A stretch of 64,000 nucleotides of DNA from Acidovorax sp. CF316 (GTDB lineage: Bacteria > Pseudomonadota > Gammaproteobacteria > Burkholderiales > Burkholderiaceae_C). Both the position numbers and the translations under genes were made by a program. Location of the stretch: contig NZ_AKJX01000122.1 in NCBI RefSeq assembly GCF_000276605.1, positions 25,545 through 89,544 on the forward strand, written 5' to 3'. This document shows, piece after piece, positions 25,015 to 36,019 of the stretch. The notes below the pieces were generated by a model. It worked only from the letters and a program-made list of their open reading frames with translations. It was not told the DNA's origin and did not search any database. How positions within the stretch are numbered: position 1 is the stretch's first letter; each line of letters begins with the position of its first letter.

Positions 25015-25659
25015 TCAGCGCGTGGTGGGGCGCGAGCCCATGGCCGTGAGCACGCCCAGGCCGATGAAGGAGGTGCCGGCCAAGCGGTTGCCCCACACCG
25101 CATGGCGCGTGGCCTGGCCCAGGCGGGGTGCCACCAGGCTGGCGGCCAGCACATAGAAAAGATCGGTGCATGCTGCTATGGCCACGAAGGTGCAGCCCAG
25201 TGCCAGGGTCTGCGCCAGCGCGCTGCCCTGCGCGTCCATGAACTGTGGCAGGAAGGCGGCGAAGAACAGGCTGGTCTTGGGGTTGAGCAGGGCCACCACG
25301 AAGCCGTCGCGGAACACGCGGCCCAAAGGCTGGCGGGATACTGCCGTGCCGTCGCTCGTGGTTGCGGCTGGGCGCGCGAACCACATGCGCAGGCCCAGGT
25401 AGACCAGGTAGGCGGCGCCAGCCCACTTCACCACCGTGAAGGCGGCCGACGACACGGCGAACAGCGCCGCCAAGCCTAGCGCCGCGCCAATCGCATTGCC
25501 CAGGTTGCCCAGCGCCACGCCCAGCACCGAGGCCAGGCCGCAGGCGCGGCCCTGGGCCACCGTGCGCGCCACGATGTAGACCACCGCAGGGCCGGGGGTG
25601 AGCGCAAGGACGAGGCTGGCGCCCGCAAAGGCGAGCAGCAAATGGGTTTCGGGCAGCAT
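25015..25659 (-). CDS. LysE/RhtB-family exporter inside the urease operon
   Basis: The 214-residue membrane protein starts 'MLPETHLLLAFAGASLVLALTPGP' and has the family motif 'GPAVVYIVARTVAQG' and 'GVALGNLGNAIGAALGL', with about six helices. LysE/RhtB proteins export amino acids or their analogues. It lies between ureC (32-bp gap) and ureE (31-bp gap) in the same direction, so it is very probably co-transcribed with urease. What it exports in this context is unknown. Confidence 0.85.
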   Translation of the reverse strand: MLPETHLLLAFAGASLVLALTPGPAVVYIVARTVAQGRACGLASVLGVALGNLGNAIGAALGLAALFAVSSAAFTVVKWAGAAYLVYLGLRMWFARPAATTSDGTAVSRQPLGRVFRDGFVVALLNPKTSLFFAAFLPQFMDAQGSALAQTLALGCTFVAIAACTDLFYVLAASLVAPRLGQATRHAVWGNRLAGTSFIGLGVLTAMGSRPTTR

Positions 25660-25691
25660 GGGCGGTACTCCGGGGTTCGTTCAGCGATCGG

Positions 25692-27410
<1,719 letters not shown>

Positions 27411-27484
27411 GGTTCAAAACCTTTTGCTGGTGCCCGGCGCGGGGCTCGAATGGATAGCGATGGAGAAGAGGGCAGGGCGCAGCA

Positions 27485-27790
27485 TCACAGCGCGCCCTGC
27501 ACCAGCCCGCGAAAGCCGTAGACCGTGCGGTCGCCCGCATAGTCCACCAGCTCCACGGTGCGCTCCTGCCCGGGCTCGAAGCGCACGGCCGTGCCCGAGG
27601 CGATGTTCAGCCGCATGCCGCGCGCGGCCTCGCGGTCGAAGCCCAGGGCGCCGTTGGTCTCGGCAAAGTGGTAGTGCGAACCCACCTGGATGGGCCGGTC
27701 CGCCGTGTTGCGCACCAGCACGGTCAGCGTGCGGCGCCCGGGGTTCAGGGCATGCTCGCCCGCGTCGATCAGCAGTTCGCCTGGGGTCAT
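27485..27790 (-). CDS. ureB: Urease beta subunit UreB
   Basis: The 101-residue protein matches UreB throughout: '[19 protein letters not shown]', '[14 protein letters not shown]' and '[11 protein letters not shown]' at the end. It is a separate subunit, not fused to ureA. The start at 27790 follows a GGACACGCC region with a weak ribosome-binding site; longer frames upstream run into hupE and are not genuine. Confidence 0.97.
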   Translation of the reverse strand: MTPGELLIDAGEHALNPGRRTLTVLVRNTADRPIQVGSHYHFAETNGALGFDREAARGMRLNIASGTAVRFEPGQERTVELVDYAGDRTVYGFRGLVQGAL

Positions 27791-27818
27791 GGTGGCGTGT
27801 CCTTGTCGGGGGTGTTTT

Positions 27819-28415
27819 TCAAGCCAGCTGCAGCAGCATGGCGCCACCCAGGGCGGCCACGCCGGCACCGGCCGCGCGCGCCAGCCACACGCTGCGCTGG
27901 CGCAGTGCCCAGCCTGCGGCCAGGCCGGCGCAGTGCAGCAGCACTGTGGCGCACAGCATGCCGGCCAGGGTCTGCCAGGCGCTGTCGCTGCCGGCCAGTT
28001 CGTAGCCGTGGGCCAGGCCGTGGAACAGCGCGAACACGCCCACGCCCAGCGTCGCCACGATGCCCGGCACGCGCAGGCGCGATGCCACCAGCAGACCCGT
28101 GGCCAGCAGCGATGCGGCAATCATCGGCTCTACGGCGGGAATGGCGATACCCTGCAGGCCCATCACCGCGCCCACCAGCAGCAGGCTGGCAAAGCCCAGC
28201 GGGCCCCACAGCAGCTCGGGCCCGGCGCGGCGCGCGGCCAGCGCGCTCCACAGGCCCACGGCCACCATGGCGGCCAGGTGGTCCAGCCCGAACAGGGGGT
28301 GGGTGAAGCCGCTGAAGAAATCGTGGTGCGTGTGCGCCACGCCATCGGTGTGGGCACTGGCGGCCGCGGCCAGCGTGGCCAGGGCGATGAAGGCAAGGGT
28401 GCGGGATGCGCGCAT
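27819..28415 (-). CDS. HupE/UreJ-family nickel-associated membrane protein
   Basis: The 198-residue protein has a signal peptide, then the HupE/UreJ signature '[18 protein letters not shown]', a second His motif '[13 protein letters not shown]', and about six membrane helices. These proteins are thought to let nickel cross the membrane for urease or hydrogenase maturation. Its position between ureA and ureB in the operon supports the UreJ role. It begins 25 bp after ureA. Confidence 0.92.
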   Translation of the reverse strand: MRASRTLAFIALATLAAAASAHTDGVAHTHHDFFSGFTHPLFGLDHLAAMVAVGLWSALAARRAGPELLWGPLGFASLLLVGAVMGLQGIAIPAVEPMIAASLLATGLLVASRLRVPGIVATLGVGVFALFHGLAHGYELAGSDSAWQTLAGMLCATVLLHCAGLAAGWALRQRSVWLARAAGAGVAALGGAMLLQLA

Positions 28416-28440
28416 GGGTCAGGGTCTCCGGGGGAGTGGC

Positions 28441-28743
28441 TTAAACAATCGGTTGGTGCACGGTGACGAGCTTGGTGCCGTCCGGGAAGGTGGCCTCCAC
28501 CTGGATGTCGGGGATCATCTCGGCGATGCCGTCCATCACGTCAGCGCGGGTCAGTACGCTGCGCCCCTCGCTCATGAGCTGGGCCACGGTCTTGCCGTCG
28601 CGTGCGCCTTCCATCACGGCCGCGCTGATCAGGGCCATGGCCTCGGGGTAGTTGAGCTTGAGGCCCCGCGCCTTGCGGCGCTCGGCCAGCAGGGCCGCGG
28701 TGAAGATCAGCAGCTTGTCCTTTTCGCGGGGGGTGAGTTCCAT
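28441..28743 (-). CDS. ureA: Urease gamma subunit UreA
   Basis: The 100-residue protein is a full-length UreA: '[23 protein letters not shown]', '[21 protein letters not shown]' (both abbreviated here by their start) and the terminal '[11 protein letters not shown]'. It is the first gene of this urease operon. In many Betaproteobacteria ureD precedes it; here the divergent permease-kinase gene lies there instead. Confidence 0.98.
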   Translation of the reverse strand: MELTPREKDKLLIFTAALLAERRKARGLKLNYPEAMALISAAVMEGARDGKTVAQLMSEGRSVLTRADVMDGIAEMIPDIQVEATFPDGTKLVTVHQPIV

Positions 28744-28891
28744 GGTCTTGGCGGTGTGGTGATCGGGTGGGGCAGCGCGGTGCCGCGCGCGGGGGGCGGG
28801 GGGTGTCCCTGGTCCGCACCATCATAGTGAGCAAGCGCCGTGCCGGCCATACGTCGATTGGCGCATCCGCCGTGGCCCGCACGACGCCAGT

Positions 28892-28906
28892 GGCATGGAA
28901 ACTGCA
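28892..28906 (+). promoter_or_regulatory. Candidate sigma-54 promoter for the permease-kinase
   Basis: GGCATG-N4-CTGCA, preceded by T, keeps the invariant GG and GC with exactly 10 bp between and lies 42 bp before the start codon. Two consensus positions differ (CAT for CAC, CTGC for TTGC). Nitrogen-linked sigma-54 control would fit a urea-region signalling gene, but no NtrC sites are evident. Confidence 0.35.
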
Positions 28907-28947
28907 CCAGCACAGGGACTGCCGCTCCCCACCCCCACGCCTTCCCC

Positions 28948-31900
28948 ATGCCACCCACCGCCGCCACCATCGCCCCGCCCGACGCGGGCGTCCCTGCGCG
29001 GGGCGGCATGGATGTGAGCGCAGACATGGGTGCGGACGCCCAGGCCCCGCAACAGGTCGTCAAGGTCCGGCGCGACTACAACAGCTGGGTGGCCACCGAG
29101 ACCATGGAGGACTACGCCCTGCGCTACACCCCGCAGCGCTTTCGCAAGTGGTCCGAATGGCGCGTGGCCAACACCGCCTTCGGCGCGGCATCCTTCCTGA
29201 TCCTGGAGGCCGTGGGTGCCACGCTGCTGGTGCAGTACGGCTTCATCAATGCCTTCTGGGCCATCGTCGCCACGGGGCTCATCATCTTCCTGGCGGGCCT
29301 GCCCATCAGCGTCTACGCCGCGCGCTACGGGGTGGACATGGACCTGCTCACGCGCGGCGCGGGCTTTGGCTACATCGGCTCCACGCTCACCTCGCTGATC
29401 TACGCCTCCTTCACCTTCATCTTCTTCGCGCTGGAGGCGGCCGTCATGGCCTATGCGCTGGAGCTGGCGCTCGACATCCCGCCCACCTGGGGCTACCTGA
29501 TCTGCGCCATCGTGGTGATTCCCCTGGTCACCCACGGTGTTTCGGCCATCAGCCGGCTGCAGGTGTGGAGCCAGCCGCTGTGGCTGGTGATGCTGGTGGT
29601 GCCGTTCGTCTACGTCATAACGCACGATCCTGGTGCGTTCTCGGGCATATCGCACTATGGTGGTGAATCCGGCCGGGGCGCCACGTTCCAGTTGCCCTTG
29701 TTTGGTGCGGCGCTCACGGTCGGCATCGCGCTCATTACCCAGATGGGGGAGCAGGCCGACTACCTGCGCTTCATGCCCGCGCGCACCCAGGCCACGCGCG
29801 GGCGCTGGTGGCTGGGTGTGCTCGCCGGCGGGCCGGGCTGGGTGGTGCTCGGGGTGCTCAAGATGCTGGGCGGCGCGCTGCTGGCCTACCTGGCGCTGAC
29901 CCACATGGTGCCGGCCGACCGCGCCGTCGACCCCAACCAGATGTACCTGGTGGCCTACGAATACGTGTTTCCGCACTACGGCTGGGCGGTGGCGGCCACG
30001 GCGCTGTTCGTGGTGGTCTCGCAGATGAAGATCAACGTCACCAATGCCTATGCGGGCTCGCTGGCCTGGTCCAACTTCTTCTCGCGCCTCACGCACAGCC
30101 ACCCGGGGCGGGTGGTGTGGGTGGTGTTCAACACCCTCATCGCCTTCATGCTGATGGAGATGAACGTCTTTCGCGCCATGGGCGAGGTGCTGGGCCTGTA
30201 CTCCAACATCGCCATCGCCTGGATCATGTCGGTGGTGGCCGACCTGGTCATCAACAAACCCCTGGGCCTGTCGCCCAAGGGCATCGAGTTCAAGCGCGCC
30301 CACCTGTACGACATCAACCCCGTGGGCGTGGGCTCCATGGCGCTGGCCTCGGTGGTCTCCATCAGCGCCCACCTGGGCCTGTTCGGCCCGCTGCCGCAGG
30401 CCTTCTCGGCGGTGATCGCCATGGCCGTGGCCTTTGTCACCGCGCCGCTCATCGCCTGGGCCACGCAGGGGCGCTACTACATCGCGCGCCAGCCCGAGCC
30501 GCCCGCTGTGCCCATGCACGGCCCGGTGAGTGGGCAGGTCGCGGCCGATCTGGGCACCTATGCCCGCTTTTCGGTACAGCGCTGCGTCATCTGCGAGCGC
30601 GAGTACGAAGCGCCCGACATGGCCCAGTGCCCGGCCTACGGCGGCGGCATCTGCTCGCTGTGCTGCACGCTCGACGCGCGCTGCGGTGACCTGTGCAAGC
30701 CCCACGCGAGCATGGCCGTGCAGTGGTCCTCGGCCCTGCGCTGGGTGCTGCCGCGCGCCGTGTGGCGCTACCTCGATACCGGCCTGGGCCACTTCCTGCT
30801 GCTGATGCTGGTGATCGCGCCGCTGCTGGCCTCCGTCATGGGCCTGCTGTACCACCAGGAGCTCAACACCATCGGCCAGGCCATGACCAACACCGAGGTG
30901 CTGGCCGCCCCCGAGGTGGCGCTGCGCTCGGGCCTGCTCAAGGCCTACCTGGCGCTCCTGGTCATCTCCGGCATCGTCGCCTGGTGGCTGGTGCTGGCGC
31001 ACAAGAGCCGCCAGGTGGCGCAGGAGGAGTCGAACCGCCAGACCGGCTTGCTGGTGCGCGAGATCGAGCTGCACCGCCAGACCGACGAGGCCCTGCAGAA
31101 CGCCCGCAGCGTGGCCGAGCAGGCGCGCCAGGTGGCCGAGGCGGCTCAGCGCACCGCCGACCAGGCCAACCAGGCCAAGAGCCGCTACATCAGCGCCATC
31201 AGCCACGAGATACGCACGCCGCTCAACTCCATCCTGGGCTATGCCCAGCTGATGGGCGAAGACGCCGGCGTGCCCCCGCACCGCAAGCAGGCCGTGCACG
31301 TGATCCGCCGCGGTGGCGAGCACCTGCTGTCGCTGATCGAGGGCACGCTCGACATCGCGCGCATCGAGTCGGGCAAGCTCACGCTCGACGTCACACCCAT
31401 GCGCTTTGCCGATGGCCTGCACGAGATGGCCAGCCTGTTCGAGCTGCAGGCCGCCGCCAAGGGCCTGGCCTTCCAGTTCGACGTGCAGGGCGTGATCCCC
31501 GAGGTCGTGCGTGCCGACGAGAAGCGCCTGCGCCAGATCCTCATCAACCTGTTGGGCAACGCCGTCAAGTTTACCGCGCAGGGCCGGGTCACGCTGCGCG
31601 TGCGCTACGCCCGCGAGATCGCGCGCATCGATGTACAGGACACCGGACCGGGCCTCAGCGCCGACGAGATCGAGCGCATCTTCGAGCCCTTCGCGCGCGG
31701 CGGCAGCGCGGGGGCCGTGGCGGCCACGCCCGGTGCCGGCCTGGGCCTGACCATCGCCAAGATGCTCACCGCCCTGATGGGCGGCGAGCTCACCGTCACC
31801 AGTGAGCCTGGCCTGGGCTCGGTGTTCCACGTCAAGCTGTTCCTGCCGGAGGTGCATGCCGAGGCCCTGGGCAAGGCCGGCGCCCCGGCCGCCGCCCGCG

Positions 31901-32565
31901 CGCCGCGCGCGCGCAAGGGCTACGCCGGCGAGCGCCGCCGCATCCTGGTGGTGGACAACGAGGAGGCCGACCGCGAGCTGCTGGTGCAGCTGCTCGAGCC
32001 CCTGGGATTCGAACTGCGCCAGGCCGCCAGCGGCCACGATGCACTGGACCTGCTGGCCACCGGCTACCGGCCCCACGCCCTGTTCATGGACCTGGCCATG
32101 CCGGGTATCGACGGATGGGAGACCCTGCGGCGGGTGCGCCAGATGCAGTTGCAGAATGTGCAATGCGCCATCGTCTCTGCCAACGCCTTCGACAAGGCGC
32201 TGGACAACGACGTTGACGTCCGCCCCGAGGACTTCATCGTCAAGCCTGTGCGCCACAGCGAGTTGCTCGACTGGCTGGAGCGGCGCCTGGCGCTGCAGTG
32301 GCTGGGCGAGGCGCAGCCCGCGCTGGCCGCTCCATCGCCCGCACCCTCAACGGGTGCCGCCGCGCTGAGCTACCCTGATCCCGGTGCGCTGGCGGCCCTG
32401 TCGCAGGTCGTGTCGCTGGGTTACTACCGCGGCATCCTCAATGCCCTGGACGAGATCGAACGGCACCAGCCCGCGCATGGTGCCTTTGTGCACACCATGC
32501 GCGGCCTGGCGCGGCAGTTCCAGTTCGACGCCATGGGCCGCATCCTGGAGCAGGCCCCCCCGTGA
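28948..32565 (+). CDS. NCS1 permease / hybrid histidine kinase fusion
   Basis: The 1205-residue protein begins with an NCS1-type nucleobase permease (about residues 40-500; 'NSWVATETMEDYALRYTP', 'MGEQADYLRFMP'). A cysteine-rich segment of eight Cys (about 545-590, with CVIC and CSLCC) looks like a zinc-binding insert. Two more membrane helices (about 615-685), a coiled coil, a HisKA domain with phospho-acceptor His753 in 'ISHEIRTPLNS', a HATPase domain ('GNAVKFTAQG', 'GAGLGLTIAKML') and a receiver with Asp1048 in 'LFMDLAMPGIDG' follow. Transporter-like sensors of this kind are thought to report substrate binding or flux. It is divergent from ureA and overlaps the next regulator gene by 4 bp, so it probably controls purine, pyrimidine or urea nitrogen use. 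Confidence 0.88.
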   Translation: MPPTAATIAPPDAGVPARGGMDVSADMGADAQAPQQVVKVRRDYNSWVATETMEDYALRYTPQRFRKWSEWRVANTAFGAASFLILEAVGATLLVQYGFINAFWAIVATGLIIFLAGLPISVYAARYGVDMDLLTRGAGFGYIGSTLTSLIYASFTFIFFALEAAVMAYALELALDIPPTWGYLICAIVVIPLVTHGVSAISRLQVWSQPLWLVMLVVPFVYVITHDPGAFSGISHYGGESGRGATFQLPLFGAALTVGIALITQMGEQADYLRFMPARTQATRGRWWLGVLAGGPGWVVLGVLKMLGGALLAYLALTHMVPADRAVDPNQMYLVAYEYVFPHYGWAVAATALFVVVSQMKINVTNAYAGSLAWSNFFSRLTHSHPGRVVWVVFNTLIAFMLMEMNVFRAMGEVLGLYSNIAIAWIMSVVADLVINKPLGLSPKGIEFKRAHLYDINPVGVGSMALASVVSISAHLGLFGPLPQAFSAVIAMAVAFVTAPLIAWATQGRYYIARQPEPPAVPMHGPVSGQVAADLGTYARFSVQRCVICEREYEAPDMAQCPAYGGGICSLCCTLDARCGDLCKPHASMAVQWSSALRWVLPRAVWRYLDTGLGHFLLLMLVIAPLLASVMGLLYHQELNTIGQAMTNTEVLAAPEVALRSGLLKAYLALLVISGIVAWWLVLAHKSRQVAQEESNRQTGLLVREIELHRQTDEALQNARSVAEQARQVAEAAQRTADQANQAKSRYISAISHEIRTPLNSILGYAQLMGEDAGVPPHRKQAVHVIRRGGEHLLSLIEGTLDIARIESGKLTLDVTPMRFADGLHEMASLFELQAAAKGLAFQFDVQGVIPEVVRADEKRLRQILINLLGNAVKFTAQGRVTLRVRYAREIARIDVQDTGPGLSADEIERIFEPFARGGSAGAVAATPGAGLGLTIAKMLTALMGGELTVTSEPGLGSVFHVKLFLPEVHAEALGKAGAPAAARAPRARKGYAGERRRILVVDNEEADRELLVQLLEPLGFELRQAASGHDALDLLATGYRPHALFMDLAMPGIDGWETLRRVRQMQLQNVQCAIVSANAFDKALDNDVDVRPEDFIVKPVRHSELLDWLERRLALQWLGEAQPALAAPSPAPSTGAAALSYPDPGALAALSQVVSLGYYRGILNALDEIERHQPAHGAFVHTMRGLARQFQFDAMGRILEQAPP

Positions 32566-33596
32566 ACACCGCAGCATCTCCTCCCTCCGTACCCGCCGGC
32601 GCTGCCCTGGACCGCAGCGACAGCGACGTGGTGCTCATCGTCGACGATGTGCCCGACAACCTGGCCGTGCTGCACGATGCACTCGACGAATCGGGCTACA
32701 CCGTGCTCGTGGCCATGCATGGCGAGGCCGCACTGCAGCGCGCCGCCCAGGCCCTGCCCGACATCGTGCTGCTCGACGCCATGATGCCCGGCATGGACGG
32801 CTTCGAGGTGGCGCGGCGCCTGAAGGCCTCGCCCCAGACCGCGCACATCCCCATCATCTTCATGACCGGCCTGACCGAGACCGAGCACCTGGTGGCCGCG
32901 CTGGAGGCGGGCGGGGTGGACTACGTGACCAAGCCCATCAAGCCGCGCGAGGTGATGGCGCGCATGGGCGTGCACCTGGGCGCCGCGCGCAAGGCCCGGG
33001 CCGATGCCAGCCAGGCGCGCGAGGCGCGCAACGCGCTCGACGCCTTCGGCTACGCGAGCATCACCGTGCGTGCGCTCGATGGGCGCATCGTCTGGCAGAC
33101 CCCGCTGGCGCGCGAGCTGCTGCAGGCCTACTTCGGCGAGGCCAGCCCCTGGGCGCCCGAGGCCGTGCAGGCCTGGCTGCGCCGCCACGTGCTGGCCGAC
33201 AACGCGGCCGAGCTGCTGGCCCAGGCGCAGGCCGAGCCACCGCGCCTGGCCATCGACCAGGGCGCGCGGCGCCTGACCTTTCGCCTGCACCAGCAGGCCG
33301 GCGACAGCGAGGGCGGCGGCGACTGGCTGCTGGTGATGCGCGAGGTGTCGGACGCGAAGATCATCGAGTCCATGAGCCTGTCCTTCAAGCTCACGGCGCG
33401 CGAGGCCGAGGTGCTCTACTGGGTCGTCAAGGGCAAGATCAACCGCGACATCGGCGACATCCTGGGCGCCAGCCCCGCCACCGTCAAGAAGCACCTGGAG
33501 CGCGTGTTCGCCAAGCTGGGCGTGGAGACGCGCACCGCAGCGGCCGGCATGGCGATGAACCGCATCCGGCAACTGCACCCCCAGTTCGAGGGGTAG
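32562..33596 (+). CDS. LuxR-type response regulator
   Basis: The 344-residue protein has an N-terminal receiver with phospho-acceptor Asp72 ('IVLLDAMMPGMDG') and the conserved Lys in 'YVTKPIKP'. A middle region (about 150-265) may be a divergent PAS-like domain ('FGYASITVRALDGRIVWQTP'). The C-terminal LuxR/FixJ helix-turn-helix is 'LTAREAEVLYWVVKGKIN...ASPATVKKHLERVFAKLG'. The GTG start overlaps the kinase stop codon (GTGA), so the two are translationally coupled cognate partners. Likely targets are the divergent urease operon or a nitrogen catabolic operon. Confidence 0.9.
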   Translation: MNTAASPPSVPAGAALDRSDSDVVLIVDDVPDNLAVLHDALDESGYTVLVAMHGEAALQRAAQALPDIVLLDAMMPGMDGFEVARRLKASPQTAHIPIIFMTGLTETEHLVAALEAGGVDYVTKPIKPREVMARMGVHLGAARKARADASQAREARNALDAFGYASITVRALDGRIVWQTPLARELLQAYFGEASPWAPEAVQAWLRRHVLADNAAELLAQAQAEPPRLAIDQGARRLTFRLHQQAGDSEGGGDWLLVMREVSDAKIIESMSLSFKLTAREAEVLYWVVKGKINRDIGDILGASPATVKKHLERVFAKLGVETRTAAAGMAMNRIRQLHPQFEG

Positions 33597-33609
33597 CGCA
33601 CTCCGGGCT

Positions 33610-33936
33610 TCAGCGGCCTACGGCCTTCTCCAGCTCGGCCTTGTTCATCTTCGAGCGGCCCGGGATGCCCTTGCGTTTCGCATCTTCATAGAGCTGCTCG
33701 CGCGTGCGGCCCTGTGCGCCCTGGTGCGAGCGCTGGCCGCCGCGCACCGGGGCGGGCGTGTCCTTCAGGGTCTTGGGGTTGGCCTTCTCGGCCTCGCCGT
33801 GCTGCGCGCGTTCCTTGTTCACGGTGCGCGCGGCGATCTCCTCGGCCGTGCTTTCACTCTTGCCCTGCTTGCGCAGGCTGTCCTTGATGTGGCCGTACTG
33901 GCGTTCGCGCTTGGCGCTCCAACTCGTCTGGGGCAT
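33610..33936 (-). CDS. Small basic protein with Rho-N-like C-terminus
   Basis: The 108-residue, highly charged protein starts after a GGAGG ribosome-binding site. The N-terminal half ('WSAKRERQYGHIKDSLRKQG', 'AEEIAARTVNKERAQHG') is typical of small 'plasmid stabilisation'-type proteins. The C-terminal 'TREQLYEDAKRKGIPGRSKMNKAELEKAV' pattern, cited by position about 78-106, resembles the Rho termination factor N-terminal/SAP-like helix-loop-helix that binds nucleic acid. Such proteins are often stress-induced; the role is inferred. Confidence 0.75.
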   Translation of the reverse strand: MPQTSWSAKRERQYGHIKDSLRKQGKSESTAEEIAARTVNKERAQHGEAEKANPKTLKDTPAPVRGGQRSHQGAQGRTREQLYEDAKRKGIPGRSKMNKAELEKAVGR

Positions 33937-34032
33937 GGCGGTCCTCCATGGGGGTGGTGTCCAAGGTGCCAATCTAGGCCCCGTGGCGCGCAGCCCGGAT
34001 AGGACGGCCCTGCGCACGGGTGTAGGACGGGC

Positions 34033-34641
34033 CTACGCGCCCTGTGCCCGGCGCACCCGCATCACGATGCGGTTGAGCCCCACGGGCGTCACGCCCAGGT
34101 GGCGCGCCAGGTCCTTTTGCGGGATGCGCGCGGCCAGTTCGGGCTGGGCGCCGCAAAAGGCGCGGTAGCGGCCCTCTGCGTCCAGCGTGAGCAGCTCGCG
34201 TTCGCGCTCCTCCTTGCGGGCCGCGAACACCAGGGTCAGCGCATGCAACGCCGTGGCCCAGGCCAGGTGCTCGCGTGCAAGGGCGGCCAGCAGCCGGTAG
34301 TCGATGCGCTCGAGCACGCTGGGCTCGATGGCCGTCACCATGAAGCTGGTGCGGCCGCCGGGCGCCAGCGCCGCGATGCTGGCGAAGAAGCGCCCCTCGT
34401 GCGCGAAGGACTTGATCCACTCCGTGCCGTCCTCGCCCAGGTAGCTCAGCTTGAGCAGCCCGCTGTCGACCGCATACACATACGGGTGCTCCACGCCTTG
34501 CATAAAGGCCGTGCCGCCAGGCTCGATGCGCCGCACTTCCAGCGCCCGTGCCACGCGCGGCCACTCGGGCAGGGCCATGCCACCCGCCGCCGATGCGAGC
34601 AGCGTCTGGAAGGTGGAGGGCGGGGAGGGCGTTGCGTGCAT
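34033..34641 (-). CDS. Crp/Fnr-family transcriptional regulator
   Basis: The 202-residue protein has a cyclic-nucleotide-binding-like beta-roll ('IEPGGTAFMQGVEHPYVYAVDSGLLKL' cited by position about 38-64) and a C-terminal winged helix with 'ARIPQKDLARHLGVTPVGLNRIVMRV'. It lacks the N-terminal Cys cluster of FNR, so it is not an oxygen-sensing FNR. It is divergent from the short-chain dehydrogenase gene with only 48 bp between their starts, suggesting that it controls that gene. Confidence 0.88.
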   Translation of the reverse strand: MHATPSPPSTFQTLLASAAGGMALPEWPRVARALEVRRIEPGGTAFMQGVEHPYVYAVDSGLLKLSYLGEDGTEWIKSFAHEGRFFASIAALAPGGRTSFMVTAIEPSVLERIDYRLLAALAREHLAWATALHALTLVFAARKEERERELLTLDAEGRYRAFCGAQPELAARIPQKDLARHLGVTPVGLNRIVMRVRRAQGA

Positions 34642-34689
34642 TAACCTGGGTTGATTCCAAACCGGCAGCGGCTGCCTACAGTGGCAGCC

Positions 34690-35454
34690 ATGAACCCGCA
34701 CACTGTAGAACAACACACACTGCAGCCACCGCTGCCACGCACCATCGTCACGGGCGCCAGCTCGGGCATCGGCTGGGCGCTGTCCCTGCACCTGGCGCAC
34801 CTGGGCGTGCCCGTGGTCGCCATCGGGCGCGACGCAGGCCGGCTGCAGGCGCTGGCGGCGCGGCACGCGCTCATCGATCCCTGGCCGGCCGACCTGGGCC
34901 GCATCGGCGAGATCGATGCGCTGGCGGCGCAGATCGTGGCGCGCTTTCCCGAGGTGGGCGTGCTCATCAACAACGCCGGCATCCAGCACGATGTGCGCCT
35001 GGACGACGCAGGGTACGGCAGCAGCGACATCCAGCGCGAGGTGGATGTGAACCTCATCGCACCCGTTGCCCTCACGCGGGCGCTGCTGCCCCACTTTCAG
35101 GGCCTGGGCCGGGCCTGCGTGGTCAACGTCACCTCGGCCCTGGCCCATGCGCCCAAGCGCACGGCCGCCGTCTACAGCGCCACCAAGGCCGGCCTGCGCC
35201 TGTTCACCCAGGCGCTGCGGGTGCAGTTGCGCGGCAGCAGCGTGCGGGTCGTCGAGGCGGTGATGCCCCTGGTGGACACGCCCATGACCCAGGGCCGGGG
35301 GCGCGGCAAGTTGCCGGCCGACCAGGCGGCCCAGGCGCTGGTCGCGGGCTTGCTCGCAGGCCGGGCCGAGCTGCACATCGGCAAGGCGCGCTGGGTGCCT
35401 GCGCTGCAGCGTTGGGCGCCGGGGCTGCTCGCGCGCATCCTGCAAAAGGCCTGA
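34690..35454 (+). CDS. Short-chain dehydrogenase/reductase
   Basis: The protein has the classical SDR dinucleotide motif TGASSGIG, the 'NNAG' motif and the catalytic Tyr-x3-Lys in 'VYSATKAG' with Ser in 'NVTSALA'. An oxidoreductase role on a small carbonyl or alcohol is expected; the substrate is unknown. The start at 34690 (254 residues) is normal for the family; a 13-codon upstream extension overlaps the divergent promoter. It begins a short plus-strand pair with the darcynin gene 35 bp downstream. Confidence 0.9.
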   Translation: MNPHTVEQHTLQPPLPRTIVTGASSGIGWALSLHLAHLGVPVVAIGRDAGRLQALAARHALIDPWPADLGRIGEIDALAAQIVARFPEVGVLINNAGIQHDVRLDDAGYGSSDIQREVDVNLIAPVALTRALLPHFQGLGRACVVNVTSALAHAPKRTAAVYSATKAGLRLFTQALRVQLRGSSVRVVEAVMPLVDTPMTQGRGRGKLPADQAAQALVAGLLAGRAELHIGKARWVPALQRWAPGLLARILQKA

Positions 35455-35489
35455 GCTTGCCAAGCTTCCCTCCCTGAAAGCCACGCACC

Positions 35490-35840
35490 ATGAACTACGC
35501 CTTCTTCGTCCACCTGCGGGCCACCACCGCCTGGCTGCAACTGCCGCGCGAGCGCCGCAACGCGCTCACGGCCGAGCACCTGCACCCGCTGCTGGGGCCG
35601 GGCGCGGGACTGGCCATGCGCTACTTCGATGCCGAGGCCTTCAGCGCCTCCTGCAGCGACGTGATGCTGGTCGAGACGCCCGACCCGCGCGCCTGGTATT
35701 TCTTCATGGAGCGCCTGCGCGATTCGCCGTTGATCGCGCACCCGTACTTCGATGTGGTGCAGATCGTGCCCGCCATCGAGGGCGGGTTCGAGGCCTTCGA
35801 ACGCCACAAGTCCCCAGGCAAATCCGGGGAGCTTGCCTAG
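35490..35840 (+). CDS. Darcynin-family protein
   Basis: The 116-residue protein matches darcynin small proteins: 'MNYAFFVHLRATTAWLQLPRERR', 'MRYFDAEAFSASCSDVMLVET' and 'YFDVVQIVPAIEGGFE' (each abbreviated by its start). Darcynin proteins are dimeric alpha/beta-barrel-like domains without a known activity. It follows the SDR gene closely and probably shares its mRNA, under the Crp/Fnr-type regulator upstream. Confidence 0.8.
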   Translation: MNYAFFVHLRATTAWLQLPRERRNALTAEHLHPLLGPGAGLAMRYFDAEAFSASCSDVMLVETPDPRAWYFFMERLRDSPLIAHPYFDVVQIVPAIEGGFEAFERHKSPGKSGELA

Positions 35841-36019
35841 TGCATGGGAGACATGCGACTGCCGGCCAGGCAGACAAGCCTGTCAGGCAACTTCGGACCG
35901 CGCGTGTCCGAAAAAAGGAGACAGGATTTCCATCCCGGCCCTGACTCAAGAAATCCGGGGCGGCCCCTACAGTGGACTTGCGCAATCTGCGAAATTTTTC
36001 TTGTCCCCGAGGCCCGATC

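Noticed and set aside
28822..32256. 1144-codon minus-strand open frame
   Set aside because: It is antisense to the permease-kinase gene, His/Gln/Gly-rich and without domains; a by-product of high GC3 codon usage.
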